DNA of 64,000 nucleotides, from assembly GCA_965248775.1 (NCBI GenBank), contig OZ252150.1, positions 5,208,001 through 5,272,000 of the forward strand. Reading direction: 5' to 3'. The notes beneath the pieces were generated by a model. The model was not told the DNA's origin and did no database searches. It saw only the letters and a list, made by a program, of their open reading frames with translations. Made by a program: the position numbers and the translations under genes. Below are positions 25,121-35,085 of this stretch, piece after piece. Source of the DNA: JBHHUI01 sp965248775. Its GTDB lineage: Bacteria; Chloroflexota; Anaerolineae; Anaerolineales; JBHHUI01. The number at the start of each line of letters is the position of its first letter. Positions within the stretch are counted from its first letter, which is position 1.

Positions 25121-25277
25121 CAGTTGGCGTGAACGGGGCGGACGTGGAATGCTCAGACTGCTAACGGCTCGCGACGTTGTAAAGTGCGATCGATCGACCG
25201 AGTCAACGGCGAGACGATGAGCGCAACTACGAACACAGATGTGAAAGGAACGATGTTTTCAATCTCCAGATGATGAG

Positions 25278-27584
25278 ATGGCTGCATTTTATCACGCTGC
25301 TTTGGGCAAGCAATCCGCTATACTTGCCGCCGTGATTGGGACTCTACGCCGCTATGCGACACCATTTGGGCTTGCAATGCTCGCGCTGTTGGCCGCCTGG
25401 CCAATCTTGCGCGCCGGGCCGCCCACTGTGGGAGATGGCTTCAACCACTACTTCCGGTTGGCAGAGCTGCACTGGGCGGTGCTAAACGGCGTCTATTATC
25501 CGCGTTGGCTACCGGATGTGGCCTATGGTTTTGGGCTGCCGGTTTTTAACTTTTATCCATTGCTGACGTACTGGCTGGCCGAGGTGTGGGCTTTGGTCGG
25601 AATGTCCCTGTCGAGCGCCATGCAGGCTGGCTATACCATGGCAATGATTACGCTGGTATGGGGCGCGTATGCCTGGGCTCGGACCGCATTTCGCTCCGGT
25701 GTTGCCGGGCTTGCTGCGGCGACAGCCTACAGCACATCCCCCTATCTTTTTCTCACCATCATTCACCGTGGCGCGTATCCCGAAACATGGGGGCTTGCGT
25801 TCGCGCCCTGGCTCTTTTGGGCAATGCTTCGCCTGTCGCGTAACCCGGGTATAGCGTCCGCGCTGCTGATGGCCGTAATTACGGCAGGGCTGGCCTTATC
25901 TCACGCAGTATCGACACTACTGCTGCTTCCCTTGGCGCTGCTGTATCTTGTCGGACTTGTGCGTAGCGATTTGCGCAAGTTGCTGTGGGCTCTTCTGGGA
26001 CTTGGGCTTGCGGTTGGACTTTCAGCTATCTTTTGGGTGCCAGTGCTTCTCGAGGCGCGCTTTGTACAACTTGCGCGCGTTGGTGGGGGAATGTTCGACT
26101 ACGCTGCCAACTTCTTGAGACTTGCAGACTTGTTCGGGCCGCCTCGGGTTTTCGATCCGCTGCGCACCTTCAATGAGGTTTCACCCGGGCTCAATTGGGT
26201 CGTGCTCGCTTTTGCACTTGTTGGGGTTTGGTCTTCTCGCAAGGATGTGACGGTTCGACTGCTTTTTGTTGGTGCATTTTTGATCGGGATGTTGACGCTC
26301 CAAATTTCACAGCCACTCTGGGACGCGTTGCCGTTGCTTCCATTTATCCAGTTTCCGTGGCGCTGGGTGGGTCTGTTGAGTCTCTTGCTTGCAATGCTGG
26401 CTGGGACAGGCATCGCGCAGATTGTAAAGAGCAAATCGAGATACACAGCCGTCATCCTGCCGGTCTTCGTATTAGCGGCCGCATTCTACTCTCTAGCCTG
26501 GACGTTCGGAGAACGACCGACAGACTTGTCCTTTGTTGATCACGCTGATCTGCCGGCGTTCGAAATCTCCAGCGGGCAGCTCGGTACGACTGCCCTGGGT
26601 GAGTTTGTCTCGGTTTGGGCAACCGTATTGCCACCGCCCGAAACATTCGCCTCTGCGTACGAATCCGGCACATTGCCCCAGCAGCGCCTCGACAGAATTA
26701 ACTTGCCTGAAGGTGTGCACATTTTACGAGAAATACCCGGATTCAACGCAGCTGAGATCGACTATGAGGCCGACGCTCCGTTCGATCTGCGCTTCAACTG
26801 GCTCATCTTCCCTAATGTCTCGGCAACTGTTAACGATATTAAGTTGATAGCTGGACCTGAACCGGGGAGTGGGATGCTGCAAGTTAGAGACCTTCCCGCA
26901 GGAAGGCACACGCTCACCGTAAGGCAAAGCCTCTCAAGACCACAGCGCATTGGAACGGGAGTCAGCGTATTAAGTCTGGTGGTGGTTGTTTTCCTGACGG
27001 GACGCGAATTTACGCGGATGAGAACAGCCAGGATATCAGCACGTGATCATAAATACGCAGCTGTGCCCGCGAGGGTTATCCTGACCGTAGGCGGAATCGT
27101 GCTTACGCTGCTCGTTTCGCGTGCGTTCTGGCTCGACATCCATCCATCAGTCTTCCATCGCACACGACTTATTGGTGGGACTGTGGCGGACATCCCTGCT
27201 CAGGATATCGTGTTCGGTGAACGGATCAAGCTGATAGGATTGGACGTTCAGGACGAGACAGCAAGCCTCTACTGGCAGGGGCTTGCCGAGATGTCAACCG
27301 ACTACAGTATCGCGCTCTACCTGCAGGATGAAAATGGAACTGTGCTCGCACAGCAAGACAGTCAACATCCGGGCGTTGTGCCGACCAGCTACTGGCAGCC
27401 GGGGCAATATGCTGTGGATGCACATGTTTTGCAGCCAGCAGCCGACACGCCCCCGGGCGAGTATCATATTGTCGTTGCCGTGTATGCAGAAGAAGGAACG
27501 TTAGAAGGGATAGATATCGCCGGCAATGTCGGGCACTATTTAACTGTTGGGACGCTGATCCTGTCAGATTCATCAAGCAACTGA
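25278..27584 (+). CDS. large GT-C-like integral membrane protein (6-pyruvoyl-tetrahydropterin synthase-related family)
   Basis: 768 residues with about 10-12 transmembrane helices in residues 25-430, then a soluble region, a further helix pair near 550-625, and a C-terminal beta domain (about 650-768). The first extracytoplasmic loop has DGFNHYFRLAELHWAVLNG and PRWLPDVAYGFG, typical of proteins annotated as 6-pyruvoyl-tetrahydropterin synthase-related membrane proteins. The layout is like GT-C glycosyltransferases, where an acidic residue in the first loop binds the lipid-linked sugar. Activity is inferred. Its location between a sugar-binding lipoprotein and a GT39-like gene supports a surface glycan role. 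Confidence 0.75.
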   Translation: MAAFYHAALGKQSAILAAVIGTLRRYATPFGLAMLALLAAWPILRAGPPTVGDGFNHYFRLAELHWAVLNGVYYPRWLPDVAYGFGLPVFNFYPLLTYWLAEVWALVGMSLSSAMQAGYTMAMITLVWGAYAWARTAFRSGVAGLAAATAYSTSPYLFLTIIHRGAYPETWGLAFAPWLFWAMLRLSRNPGIASALLMAVITAGLALSHAVSTLLLLPLALLYLVGLVRSDLRKLLWALLGLGLAVGLSAIFWVPVLLEARFVQLARVGGGMFDYAANFLRLADLFGPPRVFDPLRTFNEVSPGLNWVVLAFALVGVWSSRKDVTVRLLFVGAFLIGMLTLQISQPLWDALPLLPFIQFPWRWVGLLSLLLAMLAGTGIAQIVKSKSRYTAVILPVFVLAAAFYSLAWTFGERPTDLSFVDHADLPAFEISSGQLGTTALGEFVSVWATVLPPPETFASAYESGTLPQQRLDRINLPEGVHILREIPGFNAAEIDYEADAPFDLRFNWLIFPNVSATVNDIKLIAGPEPGSGMLQVRDLPAGRHTLTVRQSLSRPQRIGTGVSVLSLVVVVFLTGREFTRMRTARISARDHKYAAVPARVILTVGGIVLTLLVSRAFWLDIHPSVFHRTRLIGGTVADIPAQDIVFGERIKLIGLDVQDETASLYWQGLAEMSTDYSIALYLQDENGTVLAQQDSQHPGVVPTSYWQPGQYAVDAHVLQPAADTPPGEYHIVVAVYAEEGTLEGIDIAGNVGHYLTVGTLILSDSSSN

Positions 27585-27716
27585 TCAGTCATACAAGCGA
27601 CGCTCCGCGTCTTCCCAGTTTGCACAGCGATCTGCGACATTTCGAAAAAGCTGCGCGTATTCATTCTTAGGATTTGTTTAAGTTGGAAACCGGAACGATA
27701 CTAAACACAGTTTATT

Positions 27717-29027
27717 ATGAGCGACGTAATCAAGAACTGGCAGCCACCGGAGGGCTTTGTCCCAGTCGAATCTTTGGTGGCAGGTGTTACGGTTTTTGCA
27801 CCGGCTGCTGAGGCCGTGCCGGAGCATCCCCAAACCTTTTTGTGCCCCAATTGTGGGGCGACGACTGCGTATAATGTTGCCGCTGGCGGAGTCGCTTGCG
27901 AACATTGTGGTTACATCCACCAGCCGGCAGCAGAAGTCGTCGGGCGGGCGGCCGAAGAGTTCGAGTTCACGCTTGAGACCCTGGACAAGGGCATGCCACC
28001 ACCTACATCCGGTCAGGATGGCTGGGGTGCGCCGCGCCGCGAGTTGCACTGCGACGCGTGTGGCGCAGATATGACTCTGGCCGAGGGTGCCCTTACGGCC
28101 ATTTGTCCGTTCTGTACCTCCACCCGTGTCGTCACGCGCGCGGCTGCACACGACACGCTCCGGCCACGTTTCCTGATTCCGTTCCAGATCGAGCCGGAAC
28201 AATGTAGCGCCCTGGCGCGCGAATGGTTAGGTCGCGGCTGGATGCATCCGGGCGAGTTAGGACAGTCTGCGCGCCTCGATCAATTCACTGGTATATATCT
28301 CCCTTTCTGGACATTCGACGCCAATATTGAATCCCACTGGGAAGCCGAGGTGGGCTACAAGCGCCAAAAAACAGTTTGGCAAGATGGCGAACTCAGGACG
28401 AAAACAGTGATTGAATGGCGTTGGAAGTCGGGCCTGGTGAATGTACCCGTGGACGACTTGATTGAAGTAGGCACAACCAAAGCAAGCGCGCAACTCTTAA
28501 GTCGTCTGTATCCATTCGAACTCGAGGCATTGACCTCCTACGATCCGAGTTATCTCGCGGGTTGGCAAGCACAGGCTTACGATATTGCGCTCGAATCGGC
28601 CTGGGATTCGGCGCGAGAGCAGATGCGGGAACAGGCGCGGCAGGCCAGCCGCAATGCCATCAACAGCAATCATGTGCGTAACTTCAGCATGTCGGCAGAC
28701 TTCCGGGATGAGACCTGGCGCTACATTCTATTGCCAGTGTATCTGGCCGCCTATCGATTTGAAGGTCAGGTGTACCAGGTTCTGATCAACGGCCAGACCG
28801 GCGCGATTGCAGGCCAGAAACCTTTGGCCTGGTGGAAGATTTGGGCCGCCATTGCTGCCTTGCTCGCGCCCGGTGCGATGTGTGGATTGGCGGGATTGGT
28901 CACATTGCCATTCGGCGGCGTCGGCGGAATTGGGATTGTGCTGGGAATTATTCTCTTCGTGATTGGGATTCTGGTTTCGATTGAACTATTCCGACGCGCG
29001 CGGCACTGGGATGTACCAGAGCCATGA
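27717..29027 (+). CDS. zinc-ribbon membrane protein A
   Basis: 436 residues. Two zinc ribbons near the N-terminus: C43-C46...C61-C64 (FLCPNCGATT, CEHCGY) and C112-C115...C130-C133 (HCDACGAD, CPFCTS). A beta-rich middle region follows with YLPFWTFDANIESHWEAEVGY, repeated in similar form in the next gene. Two C-terminal helices (about 378-398 and 403-428) anchor it. Related proteins are sometimes labelled primosomal helicase-like from the ribbon alone; no helicase motif exists here. The gene overlaps the next by ATGA, so translation is coupled and the products probably form a complex. Confidence 0.8.
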   Translation: MSDVIKNWQPPEGFVPVESLVAGVTVFAPAAEAVPEHPQTFLCPNCGATTAYNVAAGGVACEHCGYIHQPAAEVVGRAAEEFEFTLETLDKGMPPPTSGQDGWGAPRRELHCDACGADMTLAEGALTAICPFCTSTRVVTRAAAHDTLRPRFLIPFQIEPEQCSALAREWLGRGWMHPGELGQSARLDQFTGIYLPFWTFDANIESHWEAEVGYKRQKTVWQDGELRTKTVIEWRWKSGLVNVPVDDLIEVGTTKASAQLLSRLYPFELEALTSYDPSYLAGWQAQAYDIALESAWDSAREQMREQARQASRNAINSNHVRNFSMSADFRDETWRYILLPVYLAAYRFEGQVYQVLINGQTGAIAGQKPLAWWKIWAAIAALLAPGAMCGLAGLVTLPFGGVGGIGIVLGIILFVIGILVSIELFRRARHWDVPEP

Positions 29028-30133
29028 CAACACAGCTGCAGGCAGACCTTCCCGCCCGAAAAGATATCGATAGCCCGGCTGCGTTCGCATCAGGCTGGGG
29101 ACTCGCGTTGCATCCACAAGGTTGCTCACATTGCGGGGCCGCATTTTTAGCAGCGGATGATTCGTCCGAAACATGCCCGGCCTGCCACGCCACCCAACTG
29201 GAACCACAACCTGTGCGTCTGCGTCCGGAACCGCCCGAACTCGTATTGCCGTCAACCGTTCCGCGCGAACAACTCGTAGAACGTATTGAAAGCTGGTTGG
29301 TGCAAGTGCGTCTGCGTCCGAAAGATTTAAATTCCACATTGATCTTAGGCAGATTAAAACCAGGCTTTTTGCCCTTGTGGCTTGTCGATGGCGAGCTTCA
29401 GGCCAATTGGCGCGCCGAGGTTGGTTATGACTATGAAGTCGCCAGCGCGCAAGAATCTTTCGAAGGCGGCGAATGGCGTTCGCATAAAATCACCGAGGCT
29501 CGCATTCGTTGGGAGCCGCGTGCGGGTACCTTGATTGGAAGTTATTCAAACCGGCTCGTGCCAGCGTTAGCGGATCATGCCAAAATTCAACAGGCGCTCG
29601 GCGAGTTCGACTACTCTGCTTTTAGCGCTTATAAACCGGAATTGTTAGCGGGAGGCGCGGTGCGGGTTCCTGATCTGCCACCGGATGAAGTATGGCATTT
29701 GGCCGAGCCAGTTTTCGAGAGAGCGGCTGGCGAAGATTGCCGACGCGCGAGTGACGGCCAGCATATCCGTGCGCTTGAGTTGGAGGCCGAATACTCCGCA
29801 TTGAATTGGACACAGATGCTTGTGCCAGTATTTTCGAGTGAATATCGTGATGATGAAGGCCATGTCATTCCAATTCTGATTAATGGACAAACAGGCAAGG
29901 TGGACGGTGTGCTGCGTGCCTCGCAGCGCAAAGGGTGGGTCTGGAGCGGGGGACTGGCAATCATTGCGATTGCGTTTTTTATCCTCGGCGCACTGGCGGC
30001 GTTGATAGGTGTTGTAGCACCCCCCTTGTTGGCCGTTGCGGCAGTTTTTTTCGTTGTGAGTCTGGTTGTGGGCGTTGTTGCAGCGATACCGGCAATTTAC
30101 GTCTGGCGTTGGAACGCCCGCCATGCGCTCTAA
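29024..30133 (+). CDS. zinc-ribbon membrane protein B, partner of the preceding gene
   Basis: 369 residues. One zinc ribbon, C34-C37...C51-C54 (CSHCGAA, CPACHA). The middle region (about 90-300) has FLPLWLVDGELQANWRAEVGYDYE, mirroring the upstream protein, and YRDDEGHVIPILINGQTGKVDG, mirroring its INGQTGAIAG. Two or three helices close the protein (about 305-328, 332-358). A divergent tandem duplicate of the upstream gene, sharing a four-base start-stop overlap. Function unknown. The following 256 bases to the protease gene contain only a small CCGGAA/TTCCGG hairpin near 30329-30348. Confidence 0.8.
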   Translation: MTTQLQADLPARKDIDSPAAFASGWGLALHPQGCSHCGAAFLAADDSSETCPACHATQLEPQPVRLRPEPPELVLPSTVPREQLVERIESWLVQVRLRPKDLNSTLILGRLKPGFLPLWLVDGELQANWRAEVGYDYEVASAQESFEGGEWRSHKITEARIRWEPRAGTLIGSYSNRLVPALADHAKIQQALGEFDYSAFSAYKPELLAGGAVRVPDLPPDEVWHLAEPVFERAAGEDCRRASDGQHIRALELEAEYSALNWTQMLVPVFSSEYRDDEGHVIPILINGQTGKVDGVLRASQRKGWVWSGGLAIIAIAFFILGALAALIGVVAPPLLAVAAVFFVVSLVVGVVAAIPAIYVWRWNARHAL

Positions 30134-30389
30134 TTGAGAACTGGCCTCACACCAGTATATTTCTCTATCAGACTTACGATATTCTCGATAATTCCAATGA
30201 ACGTTTCCGCCTCCTGCACCACTCCAATCGAGACTTGAACCGTATTGCCAGAGCCACACCAGTCTCATCCGCCACTCATCTATTGCTAACATTTTTATAA
30301 CGCCCCTCCCGTACTATTGGTACATACCGGAATGCTAGATTTCCGGCATCATAATATTGGTGTGTTTTTATTAGAGGATGGAGTGATTG

Positions 30390-31511
30390 ATGTATACATC
30401 TGAAAGCTTCCGACCGGAACAGGTTAACCTGATCGGCCGCTTGCGCACGGAAGTTGAAAGTTGGCTGCATATCCGCGATATCCGCACGGGCAAGCGCGGG
30501 GATGCAGTTGTATTTATGGGCCAGCTCGCCACGGATGCCGAGACTGCCTTTTCCCGACTGCTGGAACCGCTGCGCCGACTTGGGTACACGCCTTTCCTGC
30601 GTCGGGATGATGATGGCAATGACATCCTTGTAGCGCGGCGCGGTGTCTTCGAGCATCTACCGCTTCGGTGGGGCGTAAATGTTGTACTCTTCGGTCTAAC
30701 AGTTCTCACAACTGTGTTCTTTGGTGCATCGTTTGCCGGTGCGAATCCGCTACCGGCGCTGAGTGCAGCTCTGAACGGAGGACAGATTGCGCCGCTTCTG
30801 CAGGTTTTGGCAGTCGGCGCGCCATTTGCGCTTAGTTTGCTCCTCATCCTTCTTGTGCATGAGATGGGGCACTATGTTGCAGCGCGGATGCATGGTGTAC
30901 AAGTTACCCTGCCATACTTTATCCCTGTACCGTTCGGGCTAGGAACGCTGGGCGCTTTCATCCAGCTCAAGAGTCCCGTCCATGACCGCAAGGCGCTCTT
31001 TGACGTCGGTGTGGCCAGCCCCGTAGCGGGCTTCGTTGTGGCGCTTGCGCTGTTTATCTATGGTCTGCTCACTTCGGATGTTGTTGCAACAGCGGGGGTG
31101 GCTGGCACGCTGGGTAGGAGTGCGCTTGTGACCTGGTTGGTGAACCTGTTTGTTCCACATGCAGTTGGGACTGCGATTGCACTCAGCCCGATTGCTGTGG
31201 CGGCCTGGTTTGGATTGCTAATAACGGCGCTCAACCTACTACCGATGGGACAATTGGATGGTGGGCATATCGTGTATTCGGTGCTGGGCAACTATGCAAG
31301 GCCGTTGGCTTGGACTGCCTTCGCTGGTCTGATAATTCTGGGCGCGACAGTCTGGTCCGGCTGGTATTTCTGGGCTTTCTTCACGCTCATCACCGGCATG
31401 CGCCATCCAGAGCCGCTCAACGACATCACACCGTTGGATGGTGGTCGTAAGTTTTTGGGAATTCTCACACTAATTCTCTTCTTTTTGTTGGTGACCCCAA
31501 AACCGTTTTGA
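30390..31511 (+). CDS. M50-family site-2-type membrane metalloprotease
   Basis: 373 residues. A cytosolic N-terminal domain (about 1-90) precedes a multi-helix membrane core. The zinc motif is H157-E158-M-G-H161 in LLVHEMGHYVAARMHG, and the third ligand is D290 in NLLPMGQLDGGH, the two signatures of the site-2 protease family. Role: intramembrane cleavage, often releasing membrane-held regulators; target unknown. The ATG follows GAGGATGGAG; a TTG one codon earlier is possible. A bidirectional terminator follows. Confidence 0.92.
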   Translation: MYTSESFRPEQVNLIGRLRTEVESWLHIRDIRTGKRGDAVVFMGQLATDAETAFSRLLEPLRRLGYTPFLRRDDDGNDILVARRGVFEHLPLRWGVNVVLFGLTVLTTVFFGASFAGANPLPALSAALNGGQIAPLLQVLAVGAPFALSLLLILLVHEMGHYVAARMHGVQVTLPYFIPVPFGLGTLGAFIQLKSPVHDRKALFDVGVASPVAGFVVALALFIYGLLTSDVVATAGVAGTLGRSALVTWLVNLFVPHAVGTAIALSPIAVAAWFGLLITALNLLPMGQLDGGHIVYSVLGNYARPLAWTAFAGLIILGATVWSGWYFWAFFTLITGMRHPEPLNDITPLDGGRKFLGILTLILFFLLVTPKPF

Positions 31512-31537
31512 GCTAGGGTTGGTAAATAAGGGGAATG

Positions 31538-31569
31538 AAAACGCCCGGCGTTCTTGATCGGGCGTTTTT
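31538..31569. terminator. bidirectional terminator between convergent genes
   Basis: AACGCCCG and CGGGCGTT pair around GCGTTCTTGAT, with A-rich sequence on the left and five T on the right, so it can stop transcripts from both the protease gene and the minus-strand glycosyltransferase. Confidence 0.85.
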
Positions 31570-33563
31570 GCTGCTATAGGCTTGGCGTTGAATTTTCTCC
31601 ACCTCATCGTGCAGCAGTGACGCGGTAAAAAAAGCGTTTAAGGGGTTGTGATAGTCACTGTCTGCAACAATAAGGACCCGTTGGCAACTGGCGCTGTTTC
31701 TCCAACCACTTGGATCGGCACCCTCTTGTTGCTGCCCGCCGCATACATTCCGATGCGCAGTTCGTACTCGCCTGCTGGGGTTGCACCCGGAATTTCAAGT
31801 TGTCGGTCATCAATATGAAACTGCATATCGCCGAGCCATTTCCAAGTGTTGTTAAATCTATTCCCTGGGACATTGTCTGTTTGCGCTACCAGGATTTCGG
31901 CGCTTGGGTCCCAGAGGTGCACAAACCCGATCAGGTCGGCGCTGGTAATTTGCGCTGACATCCAATAGAGCCGCAGCTGCAGATCCTCTCCCGGAGCGAG
32001 CTCTGCAGCGGACAAATCATAGCCTCGGAATGATAGGGTCTGCTCGGCTAGCCAGGCATACTGTTGGTGCTCAGGGCGTGGCTGAATTGCAAACAAAACG
32101 ATTTCAGGGCCAGTATAAGCTGCTCCGGTTAGTCTGAAGACTTCCCGGGCCTCAGATAAATAATCTTGATGCTCCGGGGTGTCTAGATTTTCCAGTTGAT
32201 CGGTAGCATTCGATTTTTTGTTATTCCAGACTAGGAATTCATATCTGCGCTCACGATAACTGGCGATCGGCTCGTCAAAAATACTGTCGACTGTAAACAC
32301 ATGATAAATGCGTGGACCGGTCGCGTTGTTATGTAGTATTTTCGTCGCCTCGGCCACGACCCGTCCGCCCTGCGGAACATTTTCGGCAAACCATTGCGCC
32401 ATCACAATCTCCGACACCGGTTTTGACCAATCATTCAGCGTCGTGCGCCAATCGACCCAGGCCTGATTCAAATATGGCCATGAGACGAACCCGATCAATG
32501 CCAGGGTTGTGATTGCGCCAAATATTTCTGGCTTTGGTAGGGCTTGTGTGCCAAGTCGTTCGACCTGTTTACCAATCAGCGTGGCAAAGGTTACCAATCC
32601 GATGGTAAACAGGATGTGCAGCGCTGCATTAAATACAAGCCATTTCGAAGTTGCTGCTGGTCGAAAGAAACTCATTACCAGATAGAACGTGACTGCAAAG
32701 AGGGTTAAGGCCAGAACCCCAGCCAGATTCATAGCCCATTTTTTCCCATCGACAACCTTGAGTAACACAGAGAATATGATAAAGGCGACCGTGAGATTGA
32801 ACGCATTCTCATGGATAAAACTATTCTCAACATATTCCCAGTTTGCCTGAATAGAGCGCATGCCTAAGAATTGACCGGATTCGTTAATATATGTGGCTGT
32901 GTCACTTTCGGGTACATTGACAATGTCCATGATCTGATATTGAAAGATCATCCAAAGCATGCCAAGGCTGAGGACCAGCGACCACCAGAATAATGGTTTC
33001 AGCAGCCCTTTTCCCATATCTCGGAAATATAGGATGGCAAACAGAAAGGGCAAACCCATAATAACGCCTGATTGGTACTTGAATAAAAAGGAGGCTGCTC
33101 CACTCAACAAGGCAAATGTGAGATAACTAAGACGATGCTGTTTATATGCTTGTAGCAAAAAAACCAAGCTGAGGAGTGTAAAGAAGAGCCAGGGAGAATT
33201 GGCACCCGCGCGGCGACTCTCGGCTACCATTCCGTGCCCAGAAGCCACCAGCAATCCAGCAATTAAACCGGTCAAATGTGAATCTGAGATTGTGCGAGCT
33301 AAACCGGCCGCTAAAACAATACTCCCGATCCCCAAAAGTACACTTACCAGCCGGCCGACGATGAAGTAGTCAACCCCGGCGTTGATCGCCTCCCCCCGGA
33401 GCAATTCGACTGCCCACTGTTCTACGGCCAGCAGTACCAGTATTCCAGGTGGGTAACCACTGCCTTCTTGTAAATGGGAAACCCCACCAGCTCGCAGGTA
33501 TTGTGTCCAGGCATACCAATAAGGTTCATCGGGATCATTGTTGTACGGTAAGTCACTGCCTAA

Positions 33564-34892
33564 GGAATGAGAATTAAATAACTTGTGCAAATGGGAGAGC
33601 GCGGTAATTCCATTGGGGCAAGAAATCATCAAAGATAATGCGCATGTTGTCCCTGAAATCTGTGGCTACTTTACGACCGGTTTCGTAGACCTGGTCAATA
33701 ACATGGACAAAAGCTTTCAGTCCGGTCTTGGTGCTGGTTTTTTCCATCAGTTCTTTGACGAGTTTGCGGCTGGTGAAGATCACGCCTTGACAAGCGCGGG
33801 TAACATGCGGGAAGAAACGGTGTTCGCTGGGGTTGTATTTCGAGCAATAGGGTGGATAGTGAGCAATGCGAATTTCGACCCCGATTTCATCGGCCAGTGC
33901 TTGCAAGTCTTGCTTGAAGATGTAGTAGCGGGAACTGTTACTCCCGCCGCCATCGCAAAGCACGAGAATAGAAGTGGCGTTGGGATAGTGGTAGTGGCCG
34001 TATGTGTACCACCAATGGCGAAAGCTATCGCAAGCGAATTCACTGGTATCATGACTGCCGCCGAGTTGGATGTAGCCGACATTGAGACGCAAGTCGTAGA
34101 GACTGTGAGGAATGCTGACCCCAGCAGCATAGCTGTTGAAATCATGGTCATAAGTTTGCAGTTCTTCCAGGGTGTACAAATGTCCGTCTCGGTAGAAATT
34201 GCCCAGATATTCCTTTTTCTTGCTGTCCATGCTGACAATGGGATTGCCCGCCGCTTCGAATTCGGTCTTGAGCCGCGTGATGTTCTCAAATTGCTCGTTG
34301 CGGTTTTCAATCTCGGCCTTCAAACCGAGTTTCTTTTGCGCTTTTCGGCGGCGATAGTTGTGCTTCTGCAGCAACTTGCGCACCACATATTTGCTGACCA
34401 CGATGTCGTGCTCGGCCCGCAACGCTGCAACAATCTCGCCCGGGGTCAGGTTCGTCCAGCGCACCCTCTCGTCCAGCGGGTCACCGGCTGTGTGCTCGCG
34501 CAACACTGCCAGGAACTTCTCAGCAAGTTGCGCCCCCCATGTGACGTAGTACGGTTTGCGTCCGCCGCCTGGCTTCCGAATGCGCTGCTCCACTTCGCCC
34601 TTGGGCAAGCCACTGACTTCGCGGGCGCCTTTGCTCACCGTGTTGCGACTGCACCCCAACACCCGCGCAATGTAACTCCGTCCGCCGTGTCCAAATCTCA
34701 AGGCTTCGAAACCAGCAAAGCGACGCCCATCTTTCTCGTTCAAGCTGTTGTAAAAGCGGCGCATCATTTCTTCATGTTCGGGCGCATAGGGTTTCATCAT
34801 GGCCTCCTGGCTAGTGTTCTGATGAAGCCAAGAGAATATCACTGCTTGCATCCGTTGTGAACCAACTGCCCAAATTATTTAATTCTCGTTCC
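33564..34892 (-). mobile_element. ISAzo13-family insertion sequence, complete
   Basis: 1329 bp. The terminal repeats read GGAATGAGAATTAAATAA on the left and GGAACGAGAATTAAATAA on the right complement, and remain similar a little further in. Target duplication TAA at 33561-33563 and 34893-34895. The exact ends are confirmed because excision restores the reading frame of the glycosyltransferase gene. One transposase gene without visible damage. Confidence 0.92.
33574..34797 (-). CDS. ISAzo13-family transposase
   Basis: 407 residues from ATG 34797, chosen because AGGAGG lies five bases upstream; ATG 34800 and 34851 are also in frame. An N-terminal helix-turn-helix (about 40-75, RSYIARVLGCSRNTVSKGA) is followed by a winged segment (LTPGEIVAAL, VSKYVVRKLLQKHNYRRRKAQKK) and the DDE core: D in NPIVSMDSKKKEYLGNF, D in ILVLCDGGGSNSSRYYIFK, and E in KYNPSEHRFFPHV. 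These are family signatures. The frame is intact, so the element may be mobile. The element inserted in the same orientation as the target gene. Confidence 0.94.
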   Translation of the reverse strand: MKPYAPEHEEMMRRFYNSLNEKDGRRFAGFEALRFGHGGRSYIARVLGCSRNTVSKGAREVSGLPKGEVEQRIRKPGGGRKPYYVTWGAQLAEKFLAVLREHTAGDPLDERVRWTNLTPGEIVAALRAEHDIVVSKYVVRKLLQKHNYRRRKAQKKLGLKAEIENRNEQFENITRLKTEFEAAGNPIVSMDSKKKEYLGNFYRDGHLYTLEELQTYDHDFNSYAAGVSIPHSLYDLRLNVGYIQLGGSHDTSEFACDSFRHWWYTYGHYHYPNATSILVLCDGGGSNSSRYYIFKQDLQALADEIGVEIRIAHYPPYCSKYNPSEHRFFPHVTRACQGVIFTSRKLVKELMEKTSTKTGLKAFVHVIDQVYETGRKVATDFRDNMRIIFDDFLPQWNYRALPFAQVI

Positions 34893-35085
34893 TAAATAGG
34901 CCAGACGCAAATATAGTCCAGCACTGCAAATCAGCAGCAATGGCAGCCACCAGGCTATCAGCTGACGATGTTTGGAAATCCAGGGAGATATAGTTATAGG
35001 GGCAGCTTGCGCGGTACTCATCTAGGTAAATACAAAACTATGTTCAGCAAAAATAGGATCGCCCGCAGCGCTTAAGGCGATTCGA

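Larger units (their letters stand above)
31638..35021 (-). pseudogene. GT39/PMT-like membrane glycosyltransferase interrupted by an ISAzo13-family element
   Basis: The main part (31638-33563) encodes a protein with about ten helices and a soluble C-terminal domain of about 200 residues. The first 43 codons lie on the far side of the IS (34893-35021, start ATG at 35021, encoding MSTAQAAPITIS...CSAGLYLRLAYL). Removing the IS and one copy of the TAA target gives a continuous frame, AYLGSDLPYNNDPDEPYWYA, with the DPDEP motif expected in the first loop of GT39/PMT enzymes. The restored product would be 683 residues. As it stands, a chimeric frame starts in the IS (ATG 33632) and lacks the first helix. 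Role before disruption: transfer of a lipid-linked sugar outside the membrane (inference). Confidence 0.88.

Noticed and set aside
33583..34860. 425-codon open frame on the plus strand over the ISAzo13 transposase
   Set aside because: Antisense shadow of a clear transposase with HTH and DDE motifs.
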